Below are positions 16,743 through 24,394 of a stretch of 64,000 nt of DNA, in pieces. This DNA is from Actinokineospora globicatena (GTDB lineage: Bacteria > Actinomycetota > Actinomycetes > Mycobacteriales > Pseudonocardiaceae), in assembly GCF_024171945.1 (NCBI RefSeq), contig NZ_JAMTCR010000003.1, forward strand, positions 1,044,211 to 1,108,210, given 5' to 3'. Each line of letters opens with the position of its first letter. The stretch's first letter is position 1. The notes below the pieces were generated by a model that saw only the letters and a list, made by a program, of their open reading frames with translations, ran no database searches and had not been told where the DNA came from. The translations under genes were made by a program, and so were the position numbers.

Positions 16743-17864
16743 TCAGCCGGTGAGGGCGATGAAGAACGCGTCGTTGTCCAGCACCCGGTTGGCTCCGTAG
16801 AAGTTCGCCAGCAAGGTGCCACCCCGACCGTTGTCCGCGGCCGGGATGGGGCGGGCCGATCCGTTCCACAAACCGGGTTGGTTGCCGGTGGACTCCGCTG
16901 CCCCCTCGTAGGTGGACTGGAACGGGTACTCGTCGCACTCCATCCCGCCCGCGGCGTAGTTGGTACCCCAGACGTTGGTGCACACGCGCACGGCGGCGTC
17001 GTGGTTGGCCCGGCGTTTGGTCGGATCCATCAGCCGATGCAGCGGCGCGTTCTCGCCTGGGGCGTTCTTGCCGATGACCGCCGGGAACGTGCGCTCCGGG
17101 TGGTGGAGCGTGTCGTCGACGTGCCGAGCCTCCTCGTCGGCGCCTTCACCCGTGCGAGCGAGGGCGAAGCGGGGCACGTGGTCGGTGAAGACCGTGCCCT
17201 TGTACTTGCCGTTGCCCAGCGCCGAGTCCGCACTGTCGAACCGCACGTGGTTGATCGCTTCGGTGTCCTTGTAGAACGGGGTCGTGCGGCCATCGCGGTA
17301 TTCCCCGGTGAAGCCCACGGTCTCGGTCAGGGCGACCGTCTTGTACGGGCCGGAGCCAGCGGTGTCGGGAGAGGTGATGGTGACGGTGTCCATCGTCGAG
17401 CGCGCGTACCACCCGGCGATGGTGTCTGCCCGCGACAACCCCGCCGGGCACACCAGGTCAGTGCCGCGGCAGTCGAACCTGATGGTCAACCAGGTGAGCT
17501 CGTCGCTCATGGTGGTCGACTGGTGGACGTTCTCGACGCTGGTCACGTAGTCCACGCGGCGGCTGCCGTCGTAGGCGAACGCCAGGATCCACAGCTCGAA
17601 GTCGAAGTACCCCAGGTACGAGCCGTTCGTCTTGTACAGCGACACCTTCTCGGTGTAGTGGTGGCACTGCTCGAACCGGCTTCGGGCCCACCCCTGCACG
17701 CGGCCCGCCTCTGCCTGGTGGGCGGCGCACTCGCTGCGCAGGTCGGTGACCGCTCGCGCCGACACCCGCGAGGCAGTGACCGCCGCCGCGGACGTGGTGG
17801 CGGGGATGACCGAGACCAGCAGCGCACCAACGGCGGCTAGAAGGGTGACAGCACGGCGCATCAT
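16743..17864 (-). CDS. secreted NucA/NucB-like deoxyribonuclease
   Basis: 373 residues. Signal peptide MMRRAVTLLAAVGALLVSVI with a likely cleavage after TTSAAA. The middle (about 40-230) is of unknown fold. The C-terminal third carries GGMECDEYPFQSTYEG, which matches the CDEYPFA-type active-site motif of the NucA/NucB deoxyribonuclease family; the acidic pair DE is the expected catalytic/metal site. It ends GANRVLDNDAFFIALTG. NucB-type enzymes degrade extracellular DNA; that this protein does so is inferred from the motif. Its ATG (17864) overlaps the stop of the upstream secreted-protein gene (ATGA), and a GGGAGG ribosome-binding site lies inside that gene, so the two are translationally coupled. 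A stem-loop follows the stop. Confidence 0.78.
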   Translation of the reverse strand: MMRRAVTLLAAVGALLVSVIPATTSAAAVTASRVSARAVTDLRSECAAHQAEAGRVQGWARSRFEQCHHYTEKVSLYKTNGSYLGYFDFELWILAFAYDGSRRVDYVTSVENVHQSTTMSDELTWLTIRFDCRGTDLVCPAGLSRADTIAGWYARSTMDTVTITSPDTAGSGPYKTVALTETVGFTGEYRDGRTTPFYKDTEAINHVRFDSADSALGNGKYKGTVFTDHVPRFALARTGEGADEEARHVDDTLHHPERTFPAVIGKNAPGENAPLHRLMDPTKRRANHDAAVRVCTNVWGTNYAAGGMECDEYPFQSTYEGAAESTGNQPGLWNGSARPIPAADNGRGGTLLANFYGANRVLDNDAFFIALTG

Positions 17865-18763
17865 CGCTTGCCTCCCAGGTGTGCGTCGACCAGCCGCTGG
17901 GCCCGCTGTTCGAGGCTGGCGGTGTCGTCGAGGCCCGCGCCGCCACTGGTCGGGGCCGGGTGCGCGACGAGACCAGGGCTGACCATCGGCTTGGTGACGT
18001 CCCAGGAGACGACGAAGTTCTCGCCGGTGCCAGGGGATGTGGTGATCGCGGTGTCGAACCGGAAGCAGTACTTGGGGTTCGCGCCCGGCGAGCAGTTGCC
18101 CGCGGGGGCCCGGCTGGTCACCGCCGACCGGCCGAACCGCTGGAACTGGTAGTTGCCGTTGAGGTACATGACCCGGTTGCTGGTGGCGCTCAGGCCCATC
18201 TGCCCGGACATACCCGACAGCAGCCACCCGGTCATCAGGTGGTGCGACGATGGCCCTGGTTGGCCACCGGTCGTGCCGACCTTCGCGAAGTCGTAGAACA
18301 CGTCCCACGTCGAGCAGTTGTCGCAACTCGGGATCGCCATGAACGTGTGCAGACGCCCGTCCGGGGCGGACAAAGCGGTGCCGACGTTGTGGTAGACGTA
18401 ATCGTTGCTGTAGTCGACCCAGTACGGCTGGAACACCGTGCCCGTGCTCGAGTAGCGCATGTCAAGACCGAACGCGAACGACTTGGTCATGGCGTCATCG
18501 GTGAAGAACTCCGTCTCGTTGTAGAAGTCCGCCGAGCCGAACGGCGCGGGCGCGGAATAGGTCGGAGTGGGGAACGCGAACGTGACGAAGACCCCGTACA
18601 TGTACTCCGACTGGTCCCCGCACATCTGGGCCACGGCATCGCGTGGTTCCCGTTGGCAGGCACTGGCTTCAGCGGCGCGCGCGCCCGCTGACGCGACCGG
18701 TCCGACGCCGAGCAAGGAAACAATGGCAGCACAAATAAAGCCCCGCAGGGCTAGACGTCGCAT
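17861..18763 (-). CDS. secreted protein of unknown function coupled to the nuclease
   Basis: 300 residues with a signal peptide (MRRLALRGFICAAIVSLLGV, cleavage near SAGARAAEA). The mature part is rich in aromatic residues and contains six cysteines in pairs (CQREP/QMCGD, CDNCSTW, NCSPG/KYCF), suggesting three disulfides outside the cell. Segments such as LDMRYSSTGTVFQPYWVDYS and VMYLNGNYQFQRFG look beta-rich. No family is recognised. Its stop overlaps the start of the NucA/NucB-like gene, so the two products are made together; it may be a partner, chaperone or delivery factor for that nuclease. This is inference from the overlap. Confidence 0.82.
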   Translation of the reverse strand: MRRLALRGFICAAIVSLLGVGPVASAGARAAEASACQREPRDAVAQMCGDQSEYMYGVFVTFAFPTPTYSAPAPFGSADFYNETEFFTDDAMTKSFAFGLDMRYSSTGTVFQPYWVDYSNDYVYHNVGTALSAPDGRLHTFMAIPSCDNCSTWDVFYDFAKVGTTGGQPGPSSHHLMTGWLLSGMSGQMGLSATSNRVMYLNGNYQFQRFGRSAVTSRAPAGNCSPGANPKYCFRFDTAITTSPGTGENFVVSWDVTKPMVSPGLVAHPAPTSGGAGLDDTASLEQRAQRLVDAHLGGKR

Positions 18764-18952
18764 GGACGTTCAGTTCCTTTCCCCAGTGGACGCGGCCCCC
18801 AATCGCCGCACCCAGCCGGGCAAAGATTACCCACAAACATCGCTATCAGGTAGGAAGGTCCCGTCCTCTACCCGGATGGCCCAGTCCTGATTACCGGGCT
18901 GTTGTGACGGCAGGCACTCCGGCCGCCGAACTCGGCGACACCGTCGCGGCAC

Positions 18953-19282
18953 TCACCGTTCCGGACGGGCCGTATGGCCGCGCCACGACAGCAGGCCCGC
19001 TCCGATTGCCAGCACCAGCAACCCGGCACACCACCACCGCCGCGATGCCAGACCGTCCGAGCAGTCAGCGAGCACCGCGCCCACCTCGCCGGACACCAGC
19101 CTCTGCGGCAGCCCAGATGAGCCACCACCCAGCAACGCCGCGACTTCGTCCGACCGACCCCACGCCGTCCCGCACGACGTCACCGGCCCCACCCGCGACG
19201 GCTCCACCGACGTCAACGACAACCACACGACACCGGCGACGATCACCACAGCCACCGCGGCCCACCCCGCCCGACCCTTCAC
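18953..19282 (-). CDS. small two-helix membrane protein (109 aa)
   Basis: Start GTG 19282 follows a GGGAGG ribosome-binding site. The product has one transmembrane helix near the N-terminus (GWAAVAVVIVAGVVWLSL), a roughly 55-residue loop with two cysteines (TSCGTAW, LADCSDG), and a second helix near the C-terminus (WCAGLLVLAIGAGLLSW) followed by a basic tail. The two loop cysteines could form a disulfide outside the membrane. No family is recognised. It is alone between the nuclease operon and the next minus-strand gene. Composition and ribosome-binding site support it; function is unknown. Confidence 0.6.
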   Translation of the reverse strand: MKGRAGWAAVAVVIVAGVVWLSLTSVEPSRVGPVTSCGTAWGRSDEVAALLGGGSSGLPQRLVSGEVGAVLADCSDGLASRRWWCAGLLVLAIGAGLLSWRGHTARPER

Positions 19283-19494
19283 GCGAACCACCCTCCCACA
19301 CGCCTCGGCAGCACTTCGCTCCGGAGAAGACCAAGGACGCGCTTGATCGCACTGCGCTGAAGAAATCACGACCTGGCAAGCTCGGGCACGTACCAGCGCA
19401 AAGCAGAATTACTTTCCCCCAACTGGCGAGCAGCGCGGGGACAGGCACACAGTGCGGCACTGACACGACCGCTTGCCACAGTTGTTCCTTGGTG

Positions 19495-20583
19495 TCATGC
19501 CAGGAGTTGTGAGCCTTCGGCGGTCAGGACGCGGGTGGCGACGGCCAGGAACTCATCGCGGGCTTGGAGCTGGTTGGCGCCGCGACCTCCGAGCAGTCGT
19601 GCCGCGAACTCGTCGGCGGGCCAGGTGAGCACAAGACCGTGGCGTGCCAAGTACAGGCCCACAGCGCGAATGCGCCACCGATCGTGGACATCGAGCCAGG
19701 CGTACCCGAGCAGTTGCCACAGCCAGCGGCTAGCGCGTTCGACGTCGTCGGTGCGGATGACGGTCTTGACATCGAGCAGGGTGTCACCGACCACCAGATC
19801 ACCGTCGGCCCAGTGGTGCGCGAACACCGGCCCTGCCCACCCGAGCCCCGGGCCCGAGTCGCCCGCCAGGGCACGCAACCGGTCCAGGCTGCCGCTCTCG
19901 CGCAGCAACTGGGCGAGTTCGACCAATTCCGCCACCGCGGCCGCAGGAGCGACTCCGTGCAGAGTGTCCACCGACGAAGACACACCGAACAACTCAACAA
20001 CAGGACCCGGATCACCGCTGCGGTACGCGTCCTCGAATGCCGAGACCAGCCAGAACACACGCGCCAGCCCGGCCTCGGCCCCGGACGTGCCGAGTTGGCC
20101 CGGCGGGGCGTGCTCGGCGAGATAGCGCCGAGCACGGGCGAACCACTCTCCCAGCACGGGTTCGGCGGGGCCACGAGCAACCCGGGTGCCAGTAGGTCCG
20201 CCAAGGTCCCGCCACCCAGTCGGACTCGGACGCAGCTCAAGGGCCCGCCGCAACTCCCGCGGTCGCAAACCGCTGTGCGTCGGCCACTCCCCAGCCTGCG
20301 CGTCGGCCCACGCCCGCGACACCACACCAGCGCTCGCCAGCCCATAAAGGGCGTAATACGGCGGGGACGGTTCAACCACAGCGGCCAAGCGCGCACCGAA
20401 CGCGCCCCCGATCTCAGCCCACCACCGAGGCGCAACGCGGCCACTGGCCGGGCGCACCGGTTTCCGTTGTCGAGCAGCGGCACTGATTTCCGCGGCCAGA
20501 ACCGCAGTCCCGGGCAACCGGGACGCACACCACGCTGCCAACTCACCACCGCGCAACTGGGCGGTCAAGGACACAGTCGTCAC
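19495..20583 (-). CDS. hypothetical protein with PD-(D/E)XK-like motif
   Basis: 362 residues from GTG 20583, four bases after GGAGG; a GTG at 20574 is also possible. The N-terminal 240 residues are helical with no recognised domain. Near residue 280 the sequence DGDLVVGDTLLDVKTV gives D-x(n)-DxK, the catalytic pattern of PD-(D/E)XK nucleases, followed by a conserved-looking helix and strand (SRWLWQLLGYAWLDVHDRWR, VGLYLARHGLVLTW). That resembles the core of the restriction-endonuclease fold, so a nuclease is plausible. It lacks an obvious DNA-binding or ATPase domain and no methylase is adjacent. The frame stays open to 20781, but the extra N-terminus has no ribosome-binding site and is not included. 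Function remains unproven. Confidence 0.72.
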   Translation of the reverse strand: MTTVSLTAQLRGGELAAWCASRLPGTAVLAAEISAAARQRKPVRPASGRVAPRWWAEIGGAFGARLAAVVEPSPPYYALYGLASAGVVSRAWADAQAGEWPTHSGLRPRELRRALELRPSPTGWRDLGGPTGTRVARGPAEPVLGEWFARARRYLAEHAPPGQLGTSGAEAGLARVFWLVSAFEDAYRSGDPGPVVELFGVSSSVDTLHGVAPAAAVAELVELAQLLRESGSLDRLRALAGDSGPGLGWAGPVFAHHWADGDLVVGDTLLDVKTVIRTDDVERASRWLWQLLGYAWLDVHDRWRIRAVGLYLARHGLVLTWPADEFAARLLGGRGANQLQARDEFLAVATRVLTAEGSQLLA

Positions 20584-20888
20584 CTCTCCTCCGTTGCGTG
20601 AGCCGATGTACTTGTAACGCCTCCTCGCCCAAGCCAACGTGATCTCCACGCACCTCGGCGCGTACTCGCCAGCGGCGACATCGTTGCTCCACTGCTTGGA
20701 ACTCCTGTGATAGCAACCAGACCGCGAAGGGGCAACGCCGAGGTTGCGTCTGGCGAACTCGTCGGTGGGAGAACCGCTCACGTCCGGTCACCGTCACCGG
20801 AGCATGATCTCCTACCGCTGCGGCTGCGGGCTTCGCCTTGGCCGGACATAGTGGAGGTTCCTGGGGAGGCACAAGAGCGAGGAGTCCC

Positions 20889-21317
20889 ATGTCGGCGGAT
20901 GACCAGGTTGTGGCTCGGGTACAGGCGAGCTTCGAGCGACAAGGGCTGATGCGGCTGATCGGGGCGCGACTGGTGGAGGTGGGGGCGGGGAGGGTGCGGA
21001 TCGCGTTGCCGAGTACACCGGAGGTCTCCCAGCAGCACGGGTACGTCCATGCCGGGGCCACCAGTGCGATCGCTGACAGCGCGGGTGGTTATGCGGCGCT
21101 CACCTTGATGGCCGACAACGCCGAGGTGCTCACCGTCGAGTACAAGCTCAACCTGCTGGCCCCTGCCACCGGTGTGCGGTTGGAGGCGGTCGGCACGGTG
21201 GTCAAGTCCGGCCGCACCCTGTCGGTCTGCACGCTGGAGGTGCACGCCATCGATAGCGACGAGCGGCCCACCTTGGTCGCGGTCGGCCAGCAGACCCTCA
21301 TCGCCGTGCGGGCTTGA
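20889..21317 (+). CDS. PaaI-family hotdog thioesterase
   Basis: 142 residues from ATG 20889 with GAGGAG four to five bases upstream. The hotdog signature QHGYVHAGATSAIADSAGGY (HG, then the helix with conserved Asp) and the later strands VLTVEYKLNLLAP and SVCTLEVHAIDSDE identify a PaaI/YiiD-type acyl-CoA thioesterase. It would hydrolyse short or aromatic acyl-CoA in the cytoplasm; the substrate is unknown. It is monocistronic on the plus strand, divergent from the PD-(D/E)XK-like gene with a 305-base spacer that shows no other gene. The longer frame from 20838 is rejected because the start at 20889 has the ribosome-binding site and the canonical N-terminal length. Confidence 0.88.
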   Translation: MSADDQVVARVQASFERQGLMRLIGARLVEVGAGRVRIALPSTPEVSQQHGYVHAGATSAIADSAGGYAALTLMADNAEVLTVEYKLNLLAPATGVRLEAVGTVVKSGRTLSVCTLEVHAIDSDERPTLVAVGQQTLIAVRA

Positions 21318-21408
21318 ACAAGTCGATCAACCTAGCCCGAGGCCTGATAACCTCCGCTGCCACGGACCGCCGACGTCCCACCCCACACTGTGTCGCGGAG
21401 AACCCAGC

Positions 21409-21480
21409 ATGGACGACCTCGTCGCATACCGAGCGGGCTTCGACCCGGCGGCGTTCGTCGGTAGCCCGCGGCAGCCGTGA
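21409..21480 (+). CDS. 23-residue leader ORF coupled to the HNH gene
   Basis: ATG 21409 is preceded by CGGAG nine bases upstream. The peptide MDDLVAYRAGFDPAAFVG ends SPRQP, and its TGA (21478-21480) overlaps the ATG of the HNH gene as TGATG, the arrangement seen for translationally coupled genes. It may be a true short gene, an attenuation leader, or the real N-terminus of the HNH protein joined by a frameshift. The composition looks protein-like (alternating acidic and hydrophobic residues), but no family is known. Confidence 0.4.
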   Translation: MDDLVAYRAGFDPAAFVGSPRQP

Positions 21481-22190
21481 TGGGGTGCGTTCGAGGCCGG
21501 GCCGAGCCCGACGGGTCGACCCGGTACCGCTTGTTCGCCGAGTCGGCGGGGCGCTGTCAGAACCCCGGCTGCCTGCGGGAACTGTTCGTGGAGTTGCCGA
21601 GCCGGACGGTGCACGTGGCGGAGGTGGCTCACATCATCGCGGCTGGGGACGGCGGTCCTCGCGGGGAGCCGCACCTCCCGCTGGAGCTGCGCGCGGCCGT
21701 CGACAACCTGATCCTGCTGTGCCCGACGTGCCACACGGTGATCGACAAGGCCGAGCACGACCACCCCGTCGCCCTGCTGCGGGGCTGGAAGGCCGGGCAC
21801 CAGCGGCGGATCGACGAGGCGTTCAGCGCGCGCAGGATGGACACGCGAGCCGAGGCCAGGGCGGCGCTGCTCGTCCACCGGCGCCGCGCGAAGACCGTGT
21901 TCGACCTGTACGGGCCGCTGACCGAGCACCGGTTCGACCCGGACAGCGAGGTCCCGGCGCTGTGGCGCGAGCACGTGCACCGGACGGTCCTGCCGACCAA
22001 CCGGGCCGTCCTGCGGTTGCTGGACCACAACCAGCACCTGCTCCGCGTGGGCGAGTGGGAGGTGGTCGAGCTGTTCCGGGTCCACGTCGAGGACTTCGAG
22101 CGCCGCCACCGCCAGGACCCCCCGAGGGGCGCTGGCTTGCGGTACCCGGACAAGGTTGATCACCTGTTCGCGGAGGAGGGCGATGGCTGA
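21480..22190 (+). CDS. HNH endonuclease, first gene of a candidate defence operon
   Basis: 236 residues. A complete HNH/McrA-type nuclease core occupies about 20-110: zinc cysteines C26 and C31 (CQNPGC), H45 and H51 (HVAEVAHI), an AGDGGPRG turn, N75 in VDNLILLC, and C81/C84/H85 in CPTCHTVID. All residues of the beta-beta-alpha metal fold are present, so it should be an active Mg2+-dependent DNase. The rest (about 120-236) is helical with no known domain (RAKTVFDLYGPLTEHRFD, LRLLDHNQHLLRVGEWEV) and may sense or bind a partner. Its stop overlaps the start of the next gene by eight bases. In defence islands HNH proteins often serve as effectors; that role is inferred here. Confidence 0.85.
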   Translation: MGCVRGRAEPDGSTRYRLFAESAGRCQNPGCLRELFVELPSRTVHVAEVAHIIAAGDGGPRGEPHLPLELRAAVDNLILLCPTCHTVIDKAEHDHPVALLRGWKAGHQRRIDEAFSARRMDTRAEARAALLVHRRRAKTVFDLYGPLTEHRFDPDSEVPALWREHVHRTVLPTNRAVLRLLDHNQHLLRVGEWEVVELFRVHVEDFERRHRQDPPRGAGLRYPDKVDHLFAEEGDG

Positions 22191-22839
22191 GTCCTCCGCG
22201 CGACGGGTGGTCCGCAGGATCGAGGCCTACTGGTCGGACACCAACCGGCCCGAGTTGGTCGACGACACGCTCGTCCTGGTGCACCGCCGCGACCACCCGG
22301 CGGTCCGGATCGCCTGCGTCATGGAACCGGTGGTGACCGGCGAGATCGTCACCGAGCTCATGGCCCGCTACCCGCGCTTGGCCTACATCGCCAACATCCA
22401 CCAGCGCCCGCGCGTCCTCGGCGTGGTGTTCGGGCTGTGCGCCGCGGCGGGCGTGGGAATCGGGACGACCCAGCGGCTGGGCACGGTGCTCAGCGAGGAG
22501 GTCATGGCGGACTACGTCCACCGGGAGACGCGGTACCAGGAGCGGGCCATCAGGCAGCACCGCCAGGTGGAGGCGCTGGAGCGGGTCGACGATTCCTGCT
22601 ACCGGATCCTGCGGTACGACCTGAACCCGGTTGTGGTGTTCCTCGACTACGTGTACGAGCTGTCCGCCGACGAGATCCGCCGGGCCATCGACAAGTACCC
22701 GTACTTCGACGCGTACGTCACCTCCAACCAGTACGCCCTCGCGATATCGCCGCAAGCCCGGGACGTCGGCGTGCGGGCGGGTCGCCACATCCTGCACTGG
22801 GGCGAGTTCATGGACCACCTCACCGTGCCGTGGGAATAG
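22183..22839 (+). CDS. unknown protein with two similar half-domains, middle gene of HNH operon
   Basis: 218 residues from ATG 22183, overlapping the HNH stop; GGAGGAGGG upstream is an excellent ribosome-binding site. The protein appears to be an internal duplication. The segment about 30-105 (VTGEIVTELMARYPRLAYIA, then AAGVGIGTTQRL) aligns in pattern with about 145-215 (LSADEIRRAIDKYPYFDAYV, then RDVGVRAGRHILHWGEFM). Each half has a strand ending near a proline, a helix, an aromatic strand and a Gly-Val-x strand, like a Rossmann or restriction-nuclease core without a clear catalytic triad. I do not recognise the family. It is overlapped by the following nucleotidyltransferase gene, so the three products should act together. 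Confidence 0.8.
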   Translation: MAESSARRVVRRIEAYWSDTNRPELVDDTLVLVHRRDHPAVRIACVMEPVVTGEIVTELMARYPRLAYIANIHQRPRVLGVVFGLCAAAGVGIGTTQRLGTVLSEEVMADYVHRETRYQERAIRQHRQVEALERVDDSCYRILRYDLNPVVVFLDYVYELSADEIRRAIDKYPYFDAYVTSNQYALAISPQARDVGVRAGRHILHWGEFMDHLTVPWE

Positions 22840-23126
22840 CCGTCGAGCGCGATCTGCGCGTGGTGGCCGAGATCGCGCGCACGTGCGACCCCGGCCTGGA
22901 GCTGTACGTCTTCGGCTCCGCACTGACCGCGACCGAACACCCGGACGACCTCGACATCCTCGTCATCTACCGCGACGCGCGACACGTCGACCACCTGCGG
23001 CAACTCCTCTACACCGCGGACCTGGATCTCCCGCTCGACCTCGTCGCCCTGACGCCTGAGGAGGAGACCCACTACCGCTTCATCGCCCGGACGGGAGCGG
23101 TGCGGCTCCGGCTCGCCAGCGCGTGA
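22830..23126 (+). CDS. minimal nucleotidyltransferase (MNT/Pol-beta fold)
   Basis: 98 residues from GTG 22830, overlapping the stop of the previous gene by ten bases. The Pol-beta superfamily active-site pattern is visible: G29-S30 in YVFGSALTATEHPDDLDILV, with D40 and D42 as the metal-binding pair. The third catalytic acidic residue is probably D67 in DLDLPLDLVALT. This size equals MNT-type minimal nucleotidyltransferases, which act as antitoxins that adenylylate HEPN toxins or as transferases in other conflict systems. No HEPN gene is present; the partners here are an HNH nuclease and a duplicated-domain protein. A role in nucleotidylating one of these partners is inferred. Confidence 0.82.
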   Translation: MGIAVERDLRVVAEIARTCDPGLELYVFGSALTATEHPDDLDILVIYRDARHVDHLRQLLYTADLDLPLDLVALTPEEETHYRFIARTGAVRLRLASA

Positions 23127-23392
23127 ACACGCACCACAACTGGGCGAAGACATCCGAGCACCGTCGGTGCTACGGGCAAGGGCTGCCTCGTTCACCCGGA
23201 CGTCGCTGATGGCTTGAAGTCGCGCGGGAAACGGCAGGGTTCTACGTCGGCGGGGCGCCCGTCGGTGCCGTGAGCCTACGGCCGCTTCGTCACGCTCGGT
23301 GGCGGCCGGACTGTGGTCGAGGTCGCGTGTGGTCCGGCATGGATGTCGGGGCGGTGGGGTATGCCTGGGCGGTCTCGCCGTGAGGGCGGGTC

Positions 23393-24394
23393 GTGGTGTT
23401 GGGAGGCGCGTTGTCCACTGGTCTGGGCGTGGGGGTGCTGGGTGAGGGACGGCCTGCCCGGCTGAGTGGAGCGCGGACCGCCGAGGGGATTGTTGCCGCG
23501 GTAAGGGATCGATTGCGGCGTGGGGAGTTGGAGTTGCCGCTGGCTGGTGTGGACACGGTGGCGCGGTGGTCGGGGTTGGCGGCGTTGGGGCGGACGGATC
23601 TGGCGCTTGCTCGGTTGGCTGAGGGGCACACGGACGCGGTCGCCGTACTTGCCGAGGCGGGGCGGTCGGTGGTGCCGGGCGCGCTGTATGGGGTGTGGGC
23701 GTCGCGGTCGGGTGGGGTTGGGGCGCGGTTGGTGAACGGGCGGGTGGACGGGACGGTGCGGTTCTGTTCTGGGGCGCGTGGACTGGATCGAGCGCTTGTG
23801 GTCGCTCTGGACGACGCGGGGGTGGCGAGGCTGGTGGAGGTCGACCTCACTGGTCCCGGCATCACCTCGGACCCGGCCAGTTGGCAGGCCATCGGGATGG
23901 ACGCTTCCGATAGCGCCGACGTGCGGTTTGATCGCGTCGTCCCTGTGGCGACGGTGGGTCCACCCGGTTGGTACACCGATCGCAAGGGGTTTCTCCTGGG
24001 CGGTGGCGGGGTGGCTGCGGTATGGCTGGGTGGCGCGGCTGGGGTGCTGGATGACGTAGTCGATCTGTTGCGGGACAAGGCGGACGAGCACCAACTGGCT
24101 CACCTGGGTGCCCTGCACGCGGCGGTGACGAGCGCGGCCACGCACCTCGAGCACACCGCCCGCCTGGTCGACGCTGGCACCGCTACCGAGACGCACCTGG
24201 CCACCTGCCGAGCCGTGGTCGAGCGCGCGGCATGGGAGGCGGTGGACCGGGTTCCACGCGCCGTCGGACCGACGCCCCTGAGCCGCGACCGAGCATTCGC
24301 CCAACGCCTGGCCGACCTGCAGGTCTACGTCCGCCAACACCACGCCGAACGCGACCTCGCCGCCCTGGGCAGAGCCGTACTGGCGGCCCGATGA
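23393..24394 (+). CDS. acyl-CoA dehydrogenase-like flavoprotein, first gene of a three-gene operon
   Basis: About 333 residues. The fold of the acyl-CoA dehydrogenase family is recognisable: a shortened helical N-terminal domain, the beta-domain (WASRSGGVGARLVNGRVDGT, VRFCSGARGLDRALVVA, then VRFDRVVPVATVGPPGWY) and a C-terminal four-helix bundle (LGALHAAVTSAATHLEHTAR). It is about 50 residues shorter than typical members, mostly at the N-terminus, and the usual glutamate base is not evident, so the reaction may differ from simple acyl-CoA oxidation. The start is uncertain: GTG 23393, GTG 23396, or TTG 23411, which has GGGAGG just upstream. Its stop overlaps the next start (ATGA), so it is co-translated with the PIG-L/methyltransferase fusion. 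Confidence 0.8.
   Translation: MVLGGALSTGLGVGVLGEGRPARLSGARTAEGIVAAVRDRLRRGELELPLAGVDTVARWSGLAALGRTDLALARLAEGHTDAVAVLAEAGRSVVPGALYGVWASRSGGVGARLVNGRVDGTVRFCSGARGLDRALVVALDDAGVARLVEVDLTGPGITSDPASWQAIGMDASDSADVRFDRVVPVATVGPPGWYTDRKGFLLGGGGVAAVWLGGAAGVLDDVVDLLRDKADEHQLAHLGALHAAVTSAATHLEHTARLVDAGTATETHLATCRAVVERAAWEAVDRVPRAVGPTPLSRDRAFAQRLADLQVYVRQHHAERDLAALGRAVLAAR

Noticed and set aside
20584-20781. N-terminal extension of the PD-(D/E)XK-like protein
   Set aside because: The frame is open to 20781 but has no ribosome-binding site, whereas GTG 20583 has GGAGG.
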